Source: Neotabrizicola shimadae
GTDB lineage: Bacteria > Pseudomonadota > Alphaproteobacteria > Rhodobacterales > Rhodobacteraceae
NCBI RefSeq assembly: GCF_019623905.1
Contig: NZ_CP069370.1
Location: 310,001-374,000 of the forward strand
Direction of reading: 5' to 3'
Length of the DNA stretch: 64,000 bases
Shown here: positions 17,706 through 26,770 of the stretch, piece by piece
Numbering within the stretch: position 1 is the stretch's first letter
How the letters are laid out: each line of letters opens with the position of its first letter
Program-made: the position numbers and the translations under genes
Notes under the pieces: model-generated
Told to the model about the DNA's origin: nothing
Databases searched by the model: none
What the model saw: only the letters and a program-made list of their open reading frames with translations

Positions 17706-17846
17706 GCTCGGTCGCCTTCTGCCAACTATGGTCCCTTGAACCTTGCTGCCTTCCTGTGCAAATCCGTGGACAGAACGGGGTGATTTCGGGGATTGATTGT
17801 GGCTCTGTCACCCGCCCTGTGCCGCAATTCAAAACAGTAGCGCGTC

Positions 17847-18539
17847 TTGAGACCGATTGTCGAATCCCTGAATGGCGTGACCCTCATCGGCGGCGGCCCT
17901 GTCGGGCGGCGAGAATTGATGCAGGCGCTGCGCCGTGCACCGGATGTCGTGGCGGTGGACGGCGGCGCCGACGCTGCCTTGGCCGCAGGGCTCAACCCAT
18001 TGGCTGTCATAGGAGATTTCGACTCGATCTCGGATGCCGCCCGCGCCGCCATAGACCCGGCCCGCCTGCATCCGATCCCCGAACAGGCCACGACCGATTT
18101 CGACAAGGCGCTGCGGTCGGTCACGGCTCCCTTCGTTCTGGGGGTCGGTTTTCAGGGCGCCCGACTCGATCATGGCCTGGCCGCCCTGAACACAATGCTG
18201 CGCCGGCCAGATCGGACCTGCCTGCTTCTGGGGCCGGCCGATGTGATCTTCCACGCTCCGCCCCGGCTTCGGTTGACCCTCGCCCCCGGCGACCGCCTCT
18301 CGCTCTTTCCCATGCGGTCCGTCACCGGTCAAAGCCGTGGGCTGCATTGGCCGATCGACGGTCTGGACTTCGCGCCGGACGGCATGATCGGCACCTCGAA
18401 CCGGGTCTGCGAATCCGCGGTCGAATTGATGTTCGACGGGCCGGGCATGATCGTGATCCTGCCGCGCGCCCGTCTGGATTCCGCGCTCAGGGCGCTGGTG
18501 CCGGGGTGGCGCGCGCCGCGCGCTGCTCGCGTTGGATGA
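17847..18539 (+). CDS. Thiamine diphosphokinase
   Basis: Transfers pyrophosphate from ATP to thiamine to give thiamine diphosphate. The 230-residue protein has the family hallmarks: IGGGP near residue 14, VVAVDGGAD near 34, VIGDFDSIS near 53, then TTDFDKAL and a GARLDHGLAALN segment. No ATG is available: a stop lies at 17838, so translation begins at TTG 17847 or GTG 17877, neither with a good Shine-Dalgarno sequence. The last 53 bases overlap the convergent EamA gene, so the two cannot both extend unchanged. The product is the salvage-pathway enzyme, in the cytoplasm. Confidence 0.88.
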   Translation: MRPIVESLNGVTLIGGGPVGRRELMQALRRAPDVVAVDGGADAALAAGLNPLAVIGDFDSISDAARAAIDPARLHPIPEQATTDFDKALRSVTAPFVLGVGFQGARLDHGLAALNTMLRRPDRTCLLLGPADVIFHAPPRLRLTLAPGDRLSLFPMRSVTGQSRGLHWPIDGLDFAPDGMIGTSNRVCESAVELMFDGPGMIVILPRARLDSALRALVPGWRAPRAARVG

Positions 18540-19425
18540 CGTAGAGCCCCGATCCCACGATGATGACGATGCCCGCCCAGGTCAGCAGGTTCGGGAAATC
18601 GCCGAAGACCGCATAGCCCAGGAACACCGCCATCGGCAGTTCCAGGTAGTGCAGCGGGGCCAGCGTCGCGGCGGGGGCGTATTTCATCGCGATGGTCATG
18701 CACAGGTGGCTGACCGCCGCCCAGAAGCCCACGCCGAACAGCCACAGCCAGTTCAGCGCATCGGGTGCCACCGGGTCCAGGCTTTCCACGCCCGTGCCGT
18801 TGAAGGCCCACAGCACCGGCAGGCACAGCACCACCCCGGCCAAAGAGGTCAGGAACTGGTTCGTCACCGGATGCACCCGGTTCGACATCGCCTGCGTCGC
18901 GATCTCGTAGAAGCTGAACGACAAGGCGCAGCCAAGCGGGAACAGCGCGACCAGGCCATAGCTGGCCAGCGACGGCTGGATCACCAGCAACGCTCCCAGG
19001 AACCCCACCGCCGAGGCGGCGATGCGGCGCGGGCCGACCGGATTGCCGAAGATGAACCAGCCCAGGAACATCAGCATGAAGGGCATGACGAAGACGATGG
19101 CGATGGCATCGGCAATCGGCATGAAGGCCACCGCAGCGACAAAGCAATAGGTCGACAGCATCAGGCAGAACGCCCGGAACAGCAGGAACCCAAGGTCGCG
19201 CCGCGAACAGCGCCAGTCCAGCCGCATCGCCAGCATCACCGGCAACATGCACAGGCCCTGGAACACGAAGCGCGCGGCAACGATCTGGCCGACCGGGATG
19301 GCATCAGTGGCCAGCTTCGACGACACGTCCAGAAGCGGCGCGGTGATGCAGAAGGCGACCATCAGCAGCAGGCCGCGCATGGTCGTGTCGCCGGGGCGGC
19401 GCAGGGGCATCGAAGGGGAGGTCAT
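18487..19425 (-). CDS. EamA/DMT family transporter
   Basis: A 312-residue inner-membrane protein with ten predicted helices arranged as two EamA repeats, the drug/metabolite transporter architecture. The second repeat ends near LTWAGIVIIVGSGLYVIQRE. Substrates of this family include amino acids, nucleosides and toxic amines, and cannot be predicted here. Its C-terminal codons overlap the thiamine diphosphokinase gene on the other strand by 53 bases. The ATG at 19425 is preceded by AAGGA; an internal ATG at 19380 is an alternative. Confidence 0.85.
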   Translation of the reverse strand: MTSPSMPLRRPGDTTMRGLLLMVAFCITAPLLDVSSKLATDAIPVGQIVAARFVFQGLCMLPVMLAMRLDWRCSRRDLGFLLFRAFCLMLSTYCFVAAVAFMPIADAIAIVFVMPFMLMFLGWFIFGNPVGPRRIAASAVGFLGALLVIQPSLASYGLVALFPLGCALSFSFYEIATQAMSNRVHPVTNQFLTSLAGVVLCLPVLWAFNGTGVESLDPVAPDALNWLWLFGVGFWAAVSHLCMTIAMKYAPAATLAPLHYLELPMAVFLGYAVFGDFPNLLTWAGIVIIVGSGLYVIQREQRAARATPAPAP

Positions 19426-19508
19426 GATCCTTGGCTAGGCGGGTCGGACGGCCCTGTCCACGCCGAAAGCGGCGCGCCGCGCCGGTTTCAGCCACCGGCC
19501 AAGCGGGA

Positions 19509-20888
19509 TCAGCAGTTCGGCACGTTCACCGCCAGCCCGCCAAGCGAGGTTTCCTTGTACTTCTCGTGCATGTCGTGGCCCGTCTGGCGCATCGTCTCGA
19601 TGCAGACATCCAGCGAAACCAGATGCTGACCGTCACCCCGCAGCGCGAGGCTCGCCGCCGAAACTGCCTTGATCGCGCCCAACCCGTTGCGCTCGATGCA
19701 GGGCACTTGCACCAGACCCTTCACCGGGTCGCAGGTCATGCCCAGGTGATGTTCCAGTGCGATCTCGGCCGCGTTCTCCACCTGTTCGGGCGTGCCGCCC
19801 AGCACGGCGCACAGCCCCGCCGCCGCCATCGCCGCCGCCGACCCCACCTCGGCCTGGCAACCGCATTCCGCCCCGCTGATCGAGGCATTGTGCTTGCACA
19901 GCCCTCCGATGGCCGAGGCCGTCAGCAGGAACTCCCCCACGCGGGCCTGCGAGGCGCCCGGCACATGATCCAGCCAGTAGCGGATCACCGCCGGCACCAC
20001 CCCCGCCGCGCCATTCGTCGGCGCCGTCACCACCTGGCCCCCGGCGGCGTTTTCCTCGTTCACCGCCATCGCATACAGGCTCATCCAGTCGTTGATGGTA
20101 TGCGGCGCGGTCATGTTCAGCCCGCGTTCCGCCATCAGCGCCTCGTGGATGCCCTTGGCCCGCCGCCGGACCTTCAGCCCGCCCGGCAGGATGCCATCCG
20201 TCACCATGCCGCGCCCGATGCAGGCGTTCATCACCTCCCAGATGCGGGCCATGCCGCGGTCAAGCTCTGCCGCCGACCGGAACTTCAACTCGTTCGCCCG
20301 CTTCATCTGCGCGACCGTCAGGCCCGAGGCCTTGGCCATCGCCAGCATCTCCTCGGCGCTTTCAAAGGGATAAGGCACATCCGCCCGCGCCTTGGCCTTG
20401 GCGCCCCCCGCCTCGGCCTGTTCGGCCTCGGTCACCACGAAGCCGCCGCCGATGGAATAATAGGTCTCCTGCAGGATGACGTCGCCTTGCGCATCGGTCG
20501 CCTTCAGGATCATGCCGTTGGCATGGCCGGGCAGCGAGGGGCCATAGTCGAACACCAAGTCCCGCTCCGGGTCGAAGGCCAGCGCCGGCAGGCCCGGCGG
20601 GTGGATCGTCTTCTCTGCCCGGATCGCCGCAAGCGTCGCCTCGGCCTTGGACGAGTCATAGGTCGCCGGTTCGAACCCGGCCAGCCCCAGGATCGTCGCA
20701 CGGTCCGTCGCATGGCCCACCCCGGTAAAGGCAAGCGAGCCATGCAGCGAGGCTCTCAACCCCTTCGGGTGAAAGGGCGACCGGCGCAACAGGTCCAGAA
20801 ACCGCGCTCCGGCCACCATCGGGCCCATCGTGTGGCTTGAAGACGGGCCGACGCCCACCTTGAAGATGTCGAAGACCGAAAGGAACAT
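19509..20888 (-). CDS. sdaA: L-serine ammonia-lyase, single-chain iron-sulfur type
   Basis: Deaminates L-serine to pyruvate and ammonia with a [4Fe-4S] cluster. From the ATG at 20888 the protein has 459 residues: the beta domain starts MFLSVFDIFKVGVGPSSSHTMGPM, and the alpha domain carries CKHNASISGAECGCQAE plus GMTCDPVKGLVQVPC, which supply the cluster cysteines. Alpha and beta domains are fused, as in the proteobacterial enzyme. It begins seven bases after the glutathione transferase stop on the same strand, so the two are co-transcribed. A longer open frame into that gene lacks family sequence. Confidence 0.95.
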   Translation of the reverse strand: MFLSVFDIFKVGVGPSSSHTMGPMVAGARFLDLLRRSPFHPKGLRASLHGSLAFTGVGHATDRATILGLAGFEPATYDSSKAEATLAAIRAEKTIHPPGLPALAFDPERDLVFDYGPSLPGHANGMILKATDAQGDVILQETYYSIGGGFVVTEAEQAEAGGAKAKARADVPYPFESAEEMLAMAKASGLTVAQMKRANELKFRSAAELDRGMARIWEVMNACIGRGMVTDGILPGGLKVRRRAKGIHEALMAERGLNMTAPHTINDWMSLYAMAVNEENAAGGQVVTAPTNGAAGVVPAVIRYWLDHVPGASQARVGEFLLTASAIGGLCKHNASISGAECGCQAEVGSAAAMAAAGLCAVLGGTPEQVENAAEIALEHHLGMTCDPVKGLVQVPCIERNGLGAIKAVSAASLALRGDGQHLVSLDVCIETMRQTGHDMHEKYKETSLGGLAVNVPNC

Positions 20889-20895
20889 CAGGGCC

Positions 20896-21558
20896 TCAAT
20901 AGGCGGGGTTGGTAAAGATGGTCGGGCCAAGCCCCTCGTCCGCCGCCACTTCCAAAGCGGCGGGCCGCGCCTCCAGCATGGCGAATACGCGGTGCAGGGC
21001 GGGGAACTCGGCGCTCGCGATCCGCCCCGGATGGCCCGGCGGGAAAGTCGAAAGCCAGCGCACCAGCATTCCCAGATACCAGCCCATCAGGCTGGGCTCA
21101 CCCGCCGGCATCCAGGCCGGCGATCCCGCCGCCGCCTGGTCCAGCGCCGTCAGGCAGAACCGCACGCGCTCGGCCGCCCGCGGCACCAGCGCCTCCACCG
21201 CCTCGGGTCCGGCGACCCGCTCGGGGTAGAACAACTCCATCTCCGAGGCATGCAGGTTGGTCGAGGTGAAGAACAGCCATTTCAGGAAGGCCGCGCGCTC
21301 GTGCGACCCCACCGCCGGGGCCAGATGCCCATGCCGGTCTGCCAGATACAGAAGGATCGCCGCCGTCTCGAACATCGGCCCGTCCGGGGTGTCCAGCACC
21401 GGGATCTTCCCTAGCGGATGCAACGCCCGATAGGCCGGGCTGGCCAACTCGCCCCCGTCGCGGTCCACCAGCCGCAATTCATGCGGCAACCGCAGGTCGG
21501 CCAACACCAGCCGCACCGCCAGCGAGGCCGTATCCGGCGCATAGTGCAATACATACAT
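20896..21558 (-). CDS. Glutathione S-transferase family protein
   Basis: A 220-residue protein with the GST layout: thioredoxin-like N-terminal domain (MYVLHYAPDTASLAVRLVLAD), the cis-proline glutathione-binding stretch LGKIPVLDT near residue 51, and FETAAILLYLAD shortly after. An all-helical C-terminal domain follows. The physiological substrate is unknown. It is the first gene of a two-gene unit with L-serine dehydratase, an unusual partner. Confidence 0.85.
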   Translation of the reverse strand: MYVLHYAPDTASLAVRLVLADLRLPHELRLVDRDGGELASPAYRALHPLGKIPVLDTPDGPMFETAAILLYLADRHGHLAPAVGSHERAAFLKWLFFTSTNLHASEMELFYPERVAGPEAVEALVPRAAERVRFCLTALDQAAAGSPAWMPAGEPSLMGWYLGMLVRWLSTFPPGHPGRIASAEFPALHRVFAMLEARPAALEVAADEGLGPTIFTNPAY

Positions 21559-21660
21559 GGCCCGGGCTCCCCTTCAGACTGGCCCGACTATGCCCGCACG
21601 CACCGCCCTTGCGCGGCCGGAATGCGACATGGTGTCGGGAACAGGCGTCGCCCGCGCGGT

Positions 21661-23013
21661 TCAGCCCAGGCCGAAGAAATCGACCAGCAGCTTCACGTTC
21701 AGCACCACGATCGCCGCCGCAATCACCCAAGCCAGCCCGGCAAGCCAGATCGGTGCCACCAGCGCGCCCATCTTGGCGCGGTTGGTGGTGAAACTCACCA
21801 GAGGGATCACCGCAAAGGACAGCTGCAAGGACAGCACCACCTGCGTCAGGATCAGCAATTCCGCCGTCCCCTGCGACCCATAAAGGATCGTCACCGCCGC
21901 CGCCGGAATGATCGCCAGCCCCCGTGTGATCATGCGCCGCACCACCGGAGTCAGGCGCATCTGCAAGAAGCCCTCCATCACGATCTGCCCGGCCAGCGTC
22001 GCCGTCACCGTGGAATTCAGCCCGCAGGCCAAGAGCGCGATGGCAAACAGCGCCGGCGCCGCGGTCGAGCCAAGCAGCGGCCCGATCAGCACATGCGCCT
22101 CGCCCAGTTCCGCCACCCCGGTCTGCCCGCTGGCATGGAAACTCGCCGCCGCCAGGATCAGGATCGAGGCATTGATGCACAGCGCGAACATCAGAGCGAT
22201 GGTGGAATCCAGCGTCGCCAGCTTCAGCGCCTCGCGGCGCTCCGGCAGGCTGTCGCCCCAGGCACGGGTCTGCACGATGGCCGAATGAAGGTACAGGTTG
22301 TGCGGCATCACCGTGGCGCCCAGAATGCCAAGCGCCAGGTACAGCATCTCGGGGTTGCGCACGATCTCCACGGTCGGCGCAAAGCCCACGATCACCGCGC
22401 GCCAGTCCGGGTCGGCCATGGCGATCTGGATGATGAAGGCCACCGCGATCACGCCAAGCAGCACGATGACAAAGGCCTCCAGCCAGCGGAACCCCCTGTT
22501 CTGCAGCCAAAGGATCAGGAACACGTCCAGCGCCGTGATCAGGACACCCAGCTCCAGCGGAATCCCGAACAGAAGGTTCAGCCCGATGGCCGTGCCGATC
22601 ACTTCCGCAATGTCGGTCGCCACGATGGCCAGTTCCGCCAGAATCCACAGCGGCACCGCCACCCATTTGGGATAGGCATCGCGGCAGGCCTGCGCCAGGT
22701 CGCGCCCCGAGGCCACCGCCAGCCGCGCCGACAGCGATTGCAGCACGATGGCCATGATGTTCGAAATCAGCGCGACCGTCAGCAGCGTATAGCCGAACTG
22801 CGATCCGCCAGCGAGGCTCGTCGCCCAGTTGCCGGGGTCCATGTAGCCCACGGCCACCATGTAGCCGGGGCCGAGGAAGGCCAGCACCTTGCGCCAGCCC
22901 CCCTTGGGCACCGGCACCGACCTGTGAACCTCGGACAGCGGGGCCGTGCCGCGCGCCTGCCGCCAGCCGTTTGCCGCGTCCGGCTCTGTTTCGCTCGGTT
23001 GAAGGGGACTCAC
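21661..23013 (-). CDS. mntH: Nramp family divalent metal transporter (MntH-like)
   Basis: Proton-coupled uptake of Mn(II) or Fe(II) across the inner membrane. The two metal-binding motifs are intact: DPGNWAT in helix 1 and MPHNLYLHS in helix 6. Eleven hydrophobic segments can be counted. The GTG at 23013 is the best start (450 residues, [12 protein letters not shown]), because a promoter and operator lie immediately upstream; the open frame extends to 23133 but would place coding sequence over them. The operator arrangement argues for control by a Fur/Mur-type metal sensor. Confidence 0.92.
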   Translation of the reverse strand: MSPLQPSETEPDAANGWRQARGTAPLSEVHRSVPVPKGGWRKVLAFLGPGYMVAVGYMDPGNWATSLAGGSQFGYTLLTVALISNIMAIVLQSLSARLAVASGRDLAQACRDAYPKWVAVPLWILAELAIVATDIAEVIGTAIGLNLLFGIPLELGVLITALDVFLILWLQNRGFRWLEAFVIVLLGVIAVAFIIQIAMADPDWRAVIVGFAPTVEIVRNPEMLYLALGILGATVMPHNLYLHSAIVQTRAWGDSLPERREALKLATLDSTIALMFALCINASILILAAASFHASGQTGVAELGEAHVLIGPLLGSTAAPALFAIALLACGLNSTVTATLAGQIVMEGFLQMRLTPVVRRMITRGLAIIPAAAVTILYGSQGTAELLILTQVVLSLQLSFAVIPLVSFTTNRAKMGALVAPIWLAGLAWVIAAAIVVLNVKLLVDFFGLG

Positions 23014-23029
23014 GGCGGGCTTTCTGAGA

Positions 23030-23072
23030 TTGAGAACTATTCGCAACCTAAAGAGATGCGGCACCCTGTCAA
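23030..23072 (-). promoter_or_regulatory. mntH promoter with overlapping Fur/Mur-like operator
   Basis: On the minus strand a perfect TTGACA (23067-23072) is followed after 16 bases by TAGGTT (23045-23050). Directly downstream is the 17-base dyad TTGCGAATAGTTCTCAA (23030-23046), whose seven-base arms pair at six positions. Its AT-rich arms and its position beside a manganese transporter suit a Mur/Fur box. A repressor bound there would cover the transcription start. Confidence 0.6.
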
Positions 23073-23094
23073 GGCGGATCGAAGGAAGATCGCG

Positions 23095-23285
23095 CGGCAG
23101 GACAAGGGGGCAACCCCGCCGGCTTGCGCCCAAACCTTCCCCGCGGGGAAGGTTTCAGGCAACCGGTCGGCGCGCCCGCCCCATCCCGCCTCGCCGGACC
23201 GGGCGCCAGATCACCCGGCAGGGCAGGGGGCAATCCCGCGTGGGCACCGCGAAAACCTTCCCCGCGGGGAAGGTTCCGCAACCGG
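23095..23285. repeat. Two imperfect direct repeats, each with a perfect GC-rich palindrome
   Basis: This fills most of the 353-base gene-free stretch between mntH and rpiA. Each unit, about 75 bases, begins CGGCAGG(A/G)CAGG-like sequence with GGGGGCAA(C/T)CCCGC and carries the palindrome AACCTTCCCCG followed by its complement. Copy 1 palindrome is 23132-23155 (24 bases), copy 2 is 23254-23275 (22 bases); their centres are 121 bases apart. Each is followed within a few bases by GCAACCGG. No reading frame or T-tract is associated. It could be a dispersed repeat, a paired operator, or nucleoid-protein site. Confidence 0.7.
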
Positions 23286-23366
23286 GGCGGCCGGTCCGCG
23301 GCCCAGATTGCCCCTCGCGCGGCGCCCAAGCCTTGCCTATAACCCTTGCAGCCGCAGGAGGTGCCC

Positions 23367-24158
23367 ATGCCCGCCGACCTATCTCCCATCGACAAGGCCA
23401 AGTTCGTCGCGGCCCGGCGTGCCGTGGGCTATGTCGAAAACGGCATGAAGCTGGGCCTCGGCACCGGTTCGACTGCCGCCTGGATGGTGCGTTGCCTGGC
23501 CGAACGCATTCGCGACGAAGGCCTGCGCGTGGTGGGTGTGCCCACCTCGACCCGCACCGCAGAACTCGCCCGCCAGTTAGGCGTGCCCGTCACTTCGCTC
23601 GACGATGCCAAGTGGCTCGATCTTACCATCGACGGCGCGGACGAGGTCGATCAGGGCCTCAACCTCATCAAGGGCGGCGGCGCGGCGCTCTTGCAGGAAA
23701 AGATCGTCGCCACCGCCTCGGACCAGATGATCGTCATCGCCGACTGGGCCAAGGACGTGGCACAACTTGGCGCCTTCCCCCTTCCGGTCGAGGTCATCCC
23801 CTTCGGCTGGCAAACCACAAAGGCGCTGGTCGAGGAACTGCTGGTCAGCCTCGATGTCCTGTCGCATGACGTGACGCTGCGCATGAACGGCGACCGGCCC
23901 TTGGTCACGGACGAGGCCAACTACATCCTCGACCTGCACCTGCGCCGCATCGGCAACCCCCGGCAATTGGCCATGGTGCTGAACCAGATCCCCGGCGTGG
24001 TGGAGAACGGTCTGTTCATCGACATCTGCGACATCGTGATCTTCGGCCATTCCGACGGGCGGGTCACGGTGCGCGACATCAACGAAGGCACGGTGGAAGA
24101 CAGCCGCGTGCTGATGGCGGGCGAAGACAACATCTTCGCCGATCTCGGAGATCTCTGA
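23367..24158 (+). CDS. rpiA: Ribose-5-phosphate isomerase A
   Basis: Interconverts ribose 5-phosphate and ribulose 5-phosphate in the pentose phosphate pathway. The ATG at 23367 follows a strong AGGAGG (23356-23361) and gives 263 residues. GLGTGSTAAWMV (phosphate loop), DGADEVDQGLNLIKGGG with the catalytic acids, and EKIVA are all present. Glutathione reductase begins two bases after the stop, linking the NADPH-supplying pathway with an NADPH consumer on one transcript. Confidence 0.96.
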   Translation: MPADLSPIDKAKFVAARRAVGYVENGMKLGLGTGSTAAWMVRCLAERIRDEGLRVVGVPTSTRTAELARQLGVPVTSLDDAKWLDLTIDGADEVDQGLNLIKGGGAALLQEKIVATASDQMIVIADWAKDVAQLGAFPLPVEVIPFGWQTTKALVEELLVSLDVLSHDVTLRMNGDRPLVTDEANYILDLHLRRIGNPRQLAMVLNQIPGVVENGLFIDICDIVIFGHSDGRVTVRDINEGTVEDSRVLMAGEDNIFADLGDL

Positions 24159-24160
24159 CC

Positions 24161-25519
24161 ATGCCCTTCGACGTCGATCTCTTCGTCATCGGCGGCGGGT
24201 CCGGCGGCGTCCGTGCCGCCCGCATCGCCGCAGCCGAAGGCGGAGCGCGCGTGGCGCTTGCCGAAGAAAGCCGCATGGGCGGCACCTGCGTCATCCGCGG
24301 CTGCGTGCCGAAAAAGCTGATGGTCTATGCTTCGTCCTGGCCCGATGCCGTGGCCGATGCCCGCGCCTACGGCTGGGACGCCACGCTTGGCGCATTCGAC
24401 TGGCCGCGCTTCCGCGCCGCGCTGGCGGCCGAGCTTGCCCGGCTGGAAGGCGCCTACCGCAACACGCTGAAATCGGCGGGCGTCACCATCCACGACGCCC
24501 GCGCCACCATCATCGACCCGCATACGGTGGAACTTTCCACCGGCCAGCGCATCACCACCGCGCATATCCTCATCGCAACCGGCGGCCGCCCCTTCGTGCC
24601 CGACATCCCCGGCGCCGAACATGCCGTCGTCTCCGATGCAATGTTCGACCTGCCCGAACTCCCCAAGCGCGCCCTGATCGTCGGCGGCGGCTACATCGCC
24701 AGCGAATTCGCCTGCATCCTGCACGGGCTTGGCGTCCAGGTGACGCAGGCCTACCGCGGTGCCCAGATCCTGCGCGGCTTCGATGACGAGGCGCGCGGCC
24801 ATGTCGCAACCGCGATGCAGGAACGCGGCATCCGCATCCACTGCGGCACCGATGTGCTGGCGCTGGAACGCGATGCGCAGGGCATCCGCGCCAAGACGAC
24901 CGATGGCCACACCGACCATTTCGACCTGGTGCTCTATGCCACGGGGCGCCGCCCCAACACCGCCGGCCTGGGGCTGGAAAACACCGGCGTCCGCCTCACC
25001 CGCGGCGGCGCGATCGAGGTCGATGCCTACAGCCAGACCGCCGTGCCCTCGATCTTCGCCGTGGGCGACGTGACCGACCGAATCAACCTCACCCCCGTCG
25101 CCATCCGCGAGGGCCACGCCTTCGCCGACACCGTGTTCCGCGGCGTGCCCACCATGCCCGACCACGATCTCGTGGCCTCGGCCGTCTTCACCCAGCCCGA
25201 GCTTGGCAGCGTGGGACTCACCGAAGAACAGGCCCAGGCCCGCGGCGGCGTCCTCGTCTATGCCGCCAGCTTCCGCCCGATGAAGACGCTGTTCGCCGGC
25301 AGGCCCGACCGCGTCATGATGAAGCTGATCGTGGAGGAGGAAACCCGCAAGGTCCTTGGCTGCCACATCGTCGGCCCCGACGCGGGCGAGATGATCCAGC
25401 TTGCCGCCATCGCGGTGAAGATGGGCGCCACGAAAGAGGATTTCGACCGCACCGTCGCGGTCCACCCCACCATCGCCGAAGAACTTGTGACGATGCGCAA
25501 GCCCGCACGTCGTCACTGA
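24161..25519 (+). CDS. gor: Glutathione-disulfide reductase
   Basis: Reduces GSSG to glutathione with NADPH. The 452-residue flavoprotein has the FAD-binding GGGSGG (about residues 10-15), the redox-active disulfide in GGTCVIRGCVPKKL (Cys44/Cys49), the NADPH Rossmann loop VGGGYIASEFA near 170 and the C-terminal HPTIAEE that supplies the catalytic His-Glu pair of the partner subunit. It is cytoplasmic and dimeric by family. It starts two bases after rpiA. Confidence 0.95.
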   Translation: MPFDVDLFVIGGGSGGVRAARIAAAEGGARVALAEESRMGGTCVIRGCVPKKLMVYASSWPDAVADARAYGWDATLGAFDWPRFRAALAAELARLEGAYRNTLKSAGVTIHDARATIIDPHTVELSTGQRITTAHILIATGGRPFVPDIPGAEHAVVSDAMFDLPELPKRALIVGGGYIASEFACILHGLGVQVTQAYRGAQILRGFDDEARGHVATAMQERGIRIHCGTDVLALERDAQGIRAKTTDGHTDHFDLVLYATGRRPNTAGLGLENTGVRLTRGGAIEVDAYSQTAVPSIFAVGDVTDRINLTPVAIREGHAFADTVFRGVPTMPDHDLVASAVFTQPELGSVGLTEEQAQARGGVLVYAASFRPMKTLFAGRPDRVMMKLIVEEETRKVLGCHIVGPDAGEMIQLAAIAVKMGATKEDFDRTVAVHPTIAEELVTMRKPARRH

Positions 25520-25585
25520 CCTGCCGCTTGACTTCGCGGCCCGGATGCCCAGTTAAGGCAGAACGAAACGGCAAGGGAACGGCAG

Positions 25586-26770
25586 ATGGCTGGCAGCGGA
25601 GGCCCCTGGGGCGGCGGCGGAGGTGGCGACGACCGGGGACGGGGCGATGAGGGGCGAGACCGTGGCGGTCCGCGCCGGCCTGGCAACGACAACCCGATCC
25701 CCGAGATCGACCAGCTGGTCAAGAAGGGCCAGGAACAGCTGCGCGTCCTGATGGGCGGCAAGCCGAAGAACGGCTTCGGCGGCGGCGGTGGCGGCAATCA
25801 GGGTGGCAGCGGCCCCCTCTTTTCCCGCCAGGTCATTGCGCTGGCGGCCCTGGGTGCGGTGGCGCTCTGGGGCTTCATGTCCTTCTACACCGTCCGCCCC
25901 GAAGAACGCTCGGTCGAGCTGTTCCTCGGCGAATTCTCGGGCATCGGCGAGCCCGGCCTGAACTTTGCGCCCTGGCCCCTGGTCACGGCGGAAATCGTCC
26001 AGGTCACGGGCGAACGCACGACCGACATCGGCACCGGGCGCGACGACCAGCCCGACAACGGGCTGATGCTGACGCGCGACCAGAACATCGTGGACATCGG
26101 CTTCCAGGTCGTCTGGAACATCAACAACCCGGCCGATTACCTGTTCAACCTGGCCGACCCGGCCGACACGATCCGCGCCGTCAGCGAAAGCGCCATGCGC
26201 GACATCATCGCCCGGTCGGAACTGTCGCCCATCCTCAACCGCGACCGCGGCGTCATCGCCTCCGATCTGCTCGCCTCGGTCCAGTCCACGCTCGACAGCT
26301 ACCAGTCCGGCATCAACGTGGTCCGGGTGAACTTCGAAAAGGCCGACCCGCCCCGCGAAGTGATCGACAGCTTCCGCGAAGTGCAGGCCGCGCAACAGGA
26401 ACGCGACCGGCTGGAAAAAGAGGCCGACGCCTATGCCAACCGCGTCACCGCCGGAGCCCGCGGTGAAGCCGCGCGCCTGGTCGAGGAATCCGAAGCCTAT
26501 CGCGCCCAGGTGGTCAACGCCGCCGAGGGCGAGGCAAGCCGCTTCCTCGCTGTCTATCAGGAATACGTGAAGGCCCCCGACGTGACCCGCAAGCGGATGT
26601 ATCTGGAAACCATGGAGCAGGTGCTGGGCGGCATGAACAAGGTCGTGCTCGACGGTGTGACCGGCCAGGACGGGCAGGGCATCGTGCCCTTCCTGCCGCT
26701 GAACGAACTGGCCAAGCCCGGCGGCGCCGCCGCCGCGGCAACCGCCACCCAGCAGGGGACCGGCAACTGA
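25586..26770 (+). CDS. hflK: FtsH protease activity modulator HflK
   Basis: A 394-residue SPFH/stomatin-type membrane protein that with HflC forms a large periplasmic-facing cage around FtsH. The N-terminal 80 residues are Gly-rich (several runs of five or six glycines), followed by one transmembrane helix near 88-106 and the band-7 domain beginning YTVRPEERSVELFLG. A long helical region rich in charged residues precedes the Gly/Ala-rich C-terminus. Its TGA shares one base with the hflC start codon (TGATG), so translation is coupled. Confidence 0.95.
   Translation: MAGSGGPWGGGGGGDDRGRGDEGRDRGGPRRPGNDNPIPEIDQLVKKGQEQLRVLMGGKPKNGFGGGGGGNQGGSGPLFSRQVIALAALGAVALWGFMSFYTVRPEERSVELFLGEFSGIGEPGLNFAPWPLVTAEIVQVTGERTTDIGTGRDDQPDNGLMLTRDQNIVDIGFQVVWNINNPADYLFNLADPADTIRAVSESAMRDIIARSELSPILNRDRGVIASDLLASVQSTLDSYQSGINVVRVNFEKADPPREVIDSFREVQAAQQERDRLEKEADAYANRVTAGARGEAARLVEESEAYRAQVVNAAEGEASRFLAVYQEYVKAPDVTRKRMYLETMEQVLGGMNKVVLDGVTGQDGQGIVPFLPLNELAKPGGAAAAATATQQGTGN

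Noticed and set aside
15537-17783. A 748-codon open frame on the plus strand opposite the Ala/Glu-rich protein
   Set aside because: It is His/Gly/Arg-rich, as expected when a GCC/GAG-rich gene is read backwards, and has no family motif or ribosome site.
17730-17790. Resemblance to the GGAAGG-AGCA core of signal recognition particle RNA upstream of thiamine diphosphokinase
   Set aside because: The minus strand reads AGGAAGGCAGCAAGG, which lacks the conserved tetraloop stem and partner strand, and no hairpin of the right size forms.
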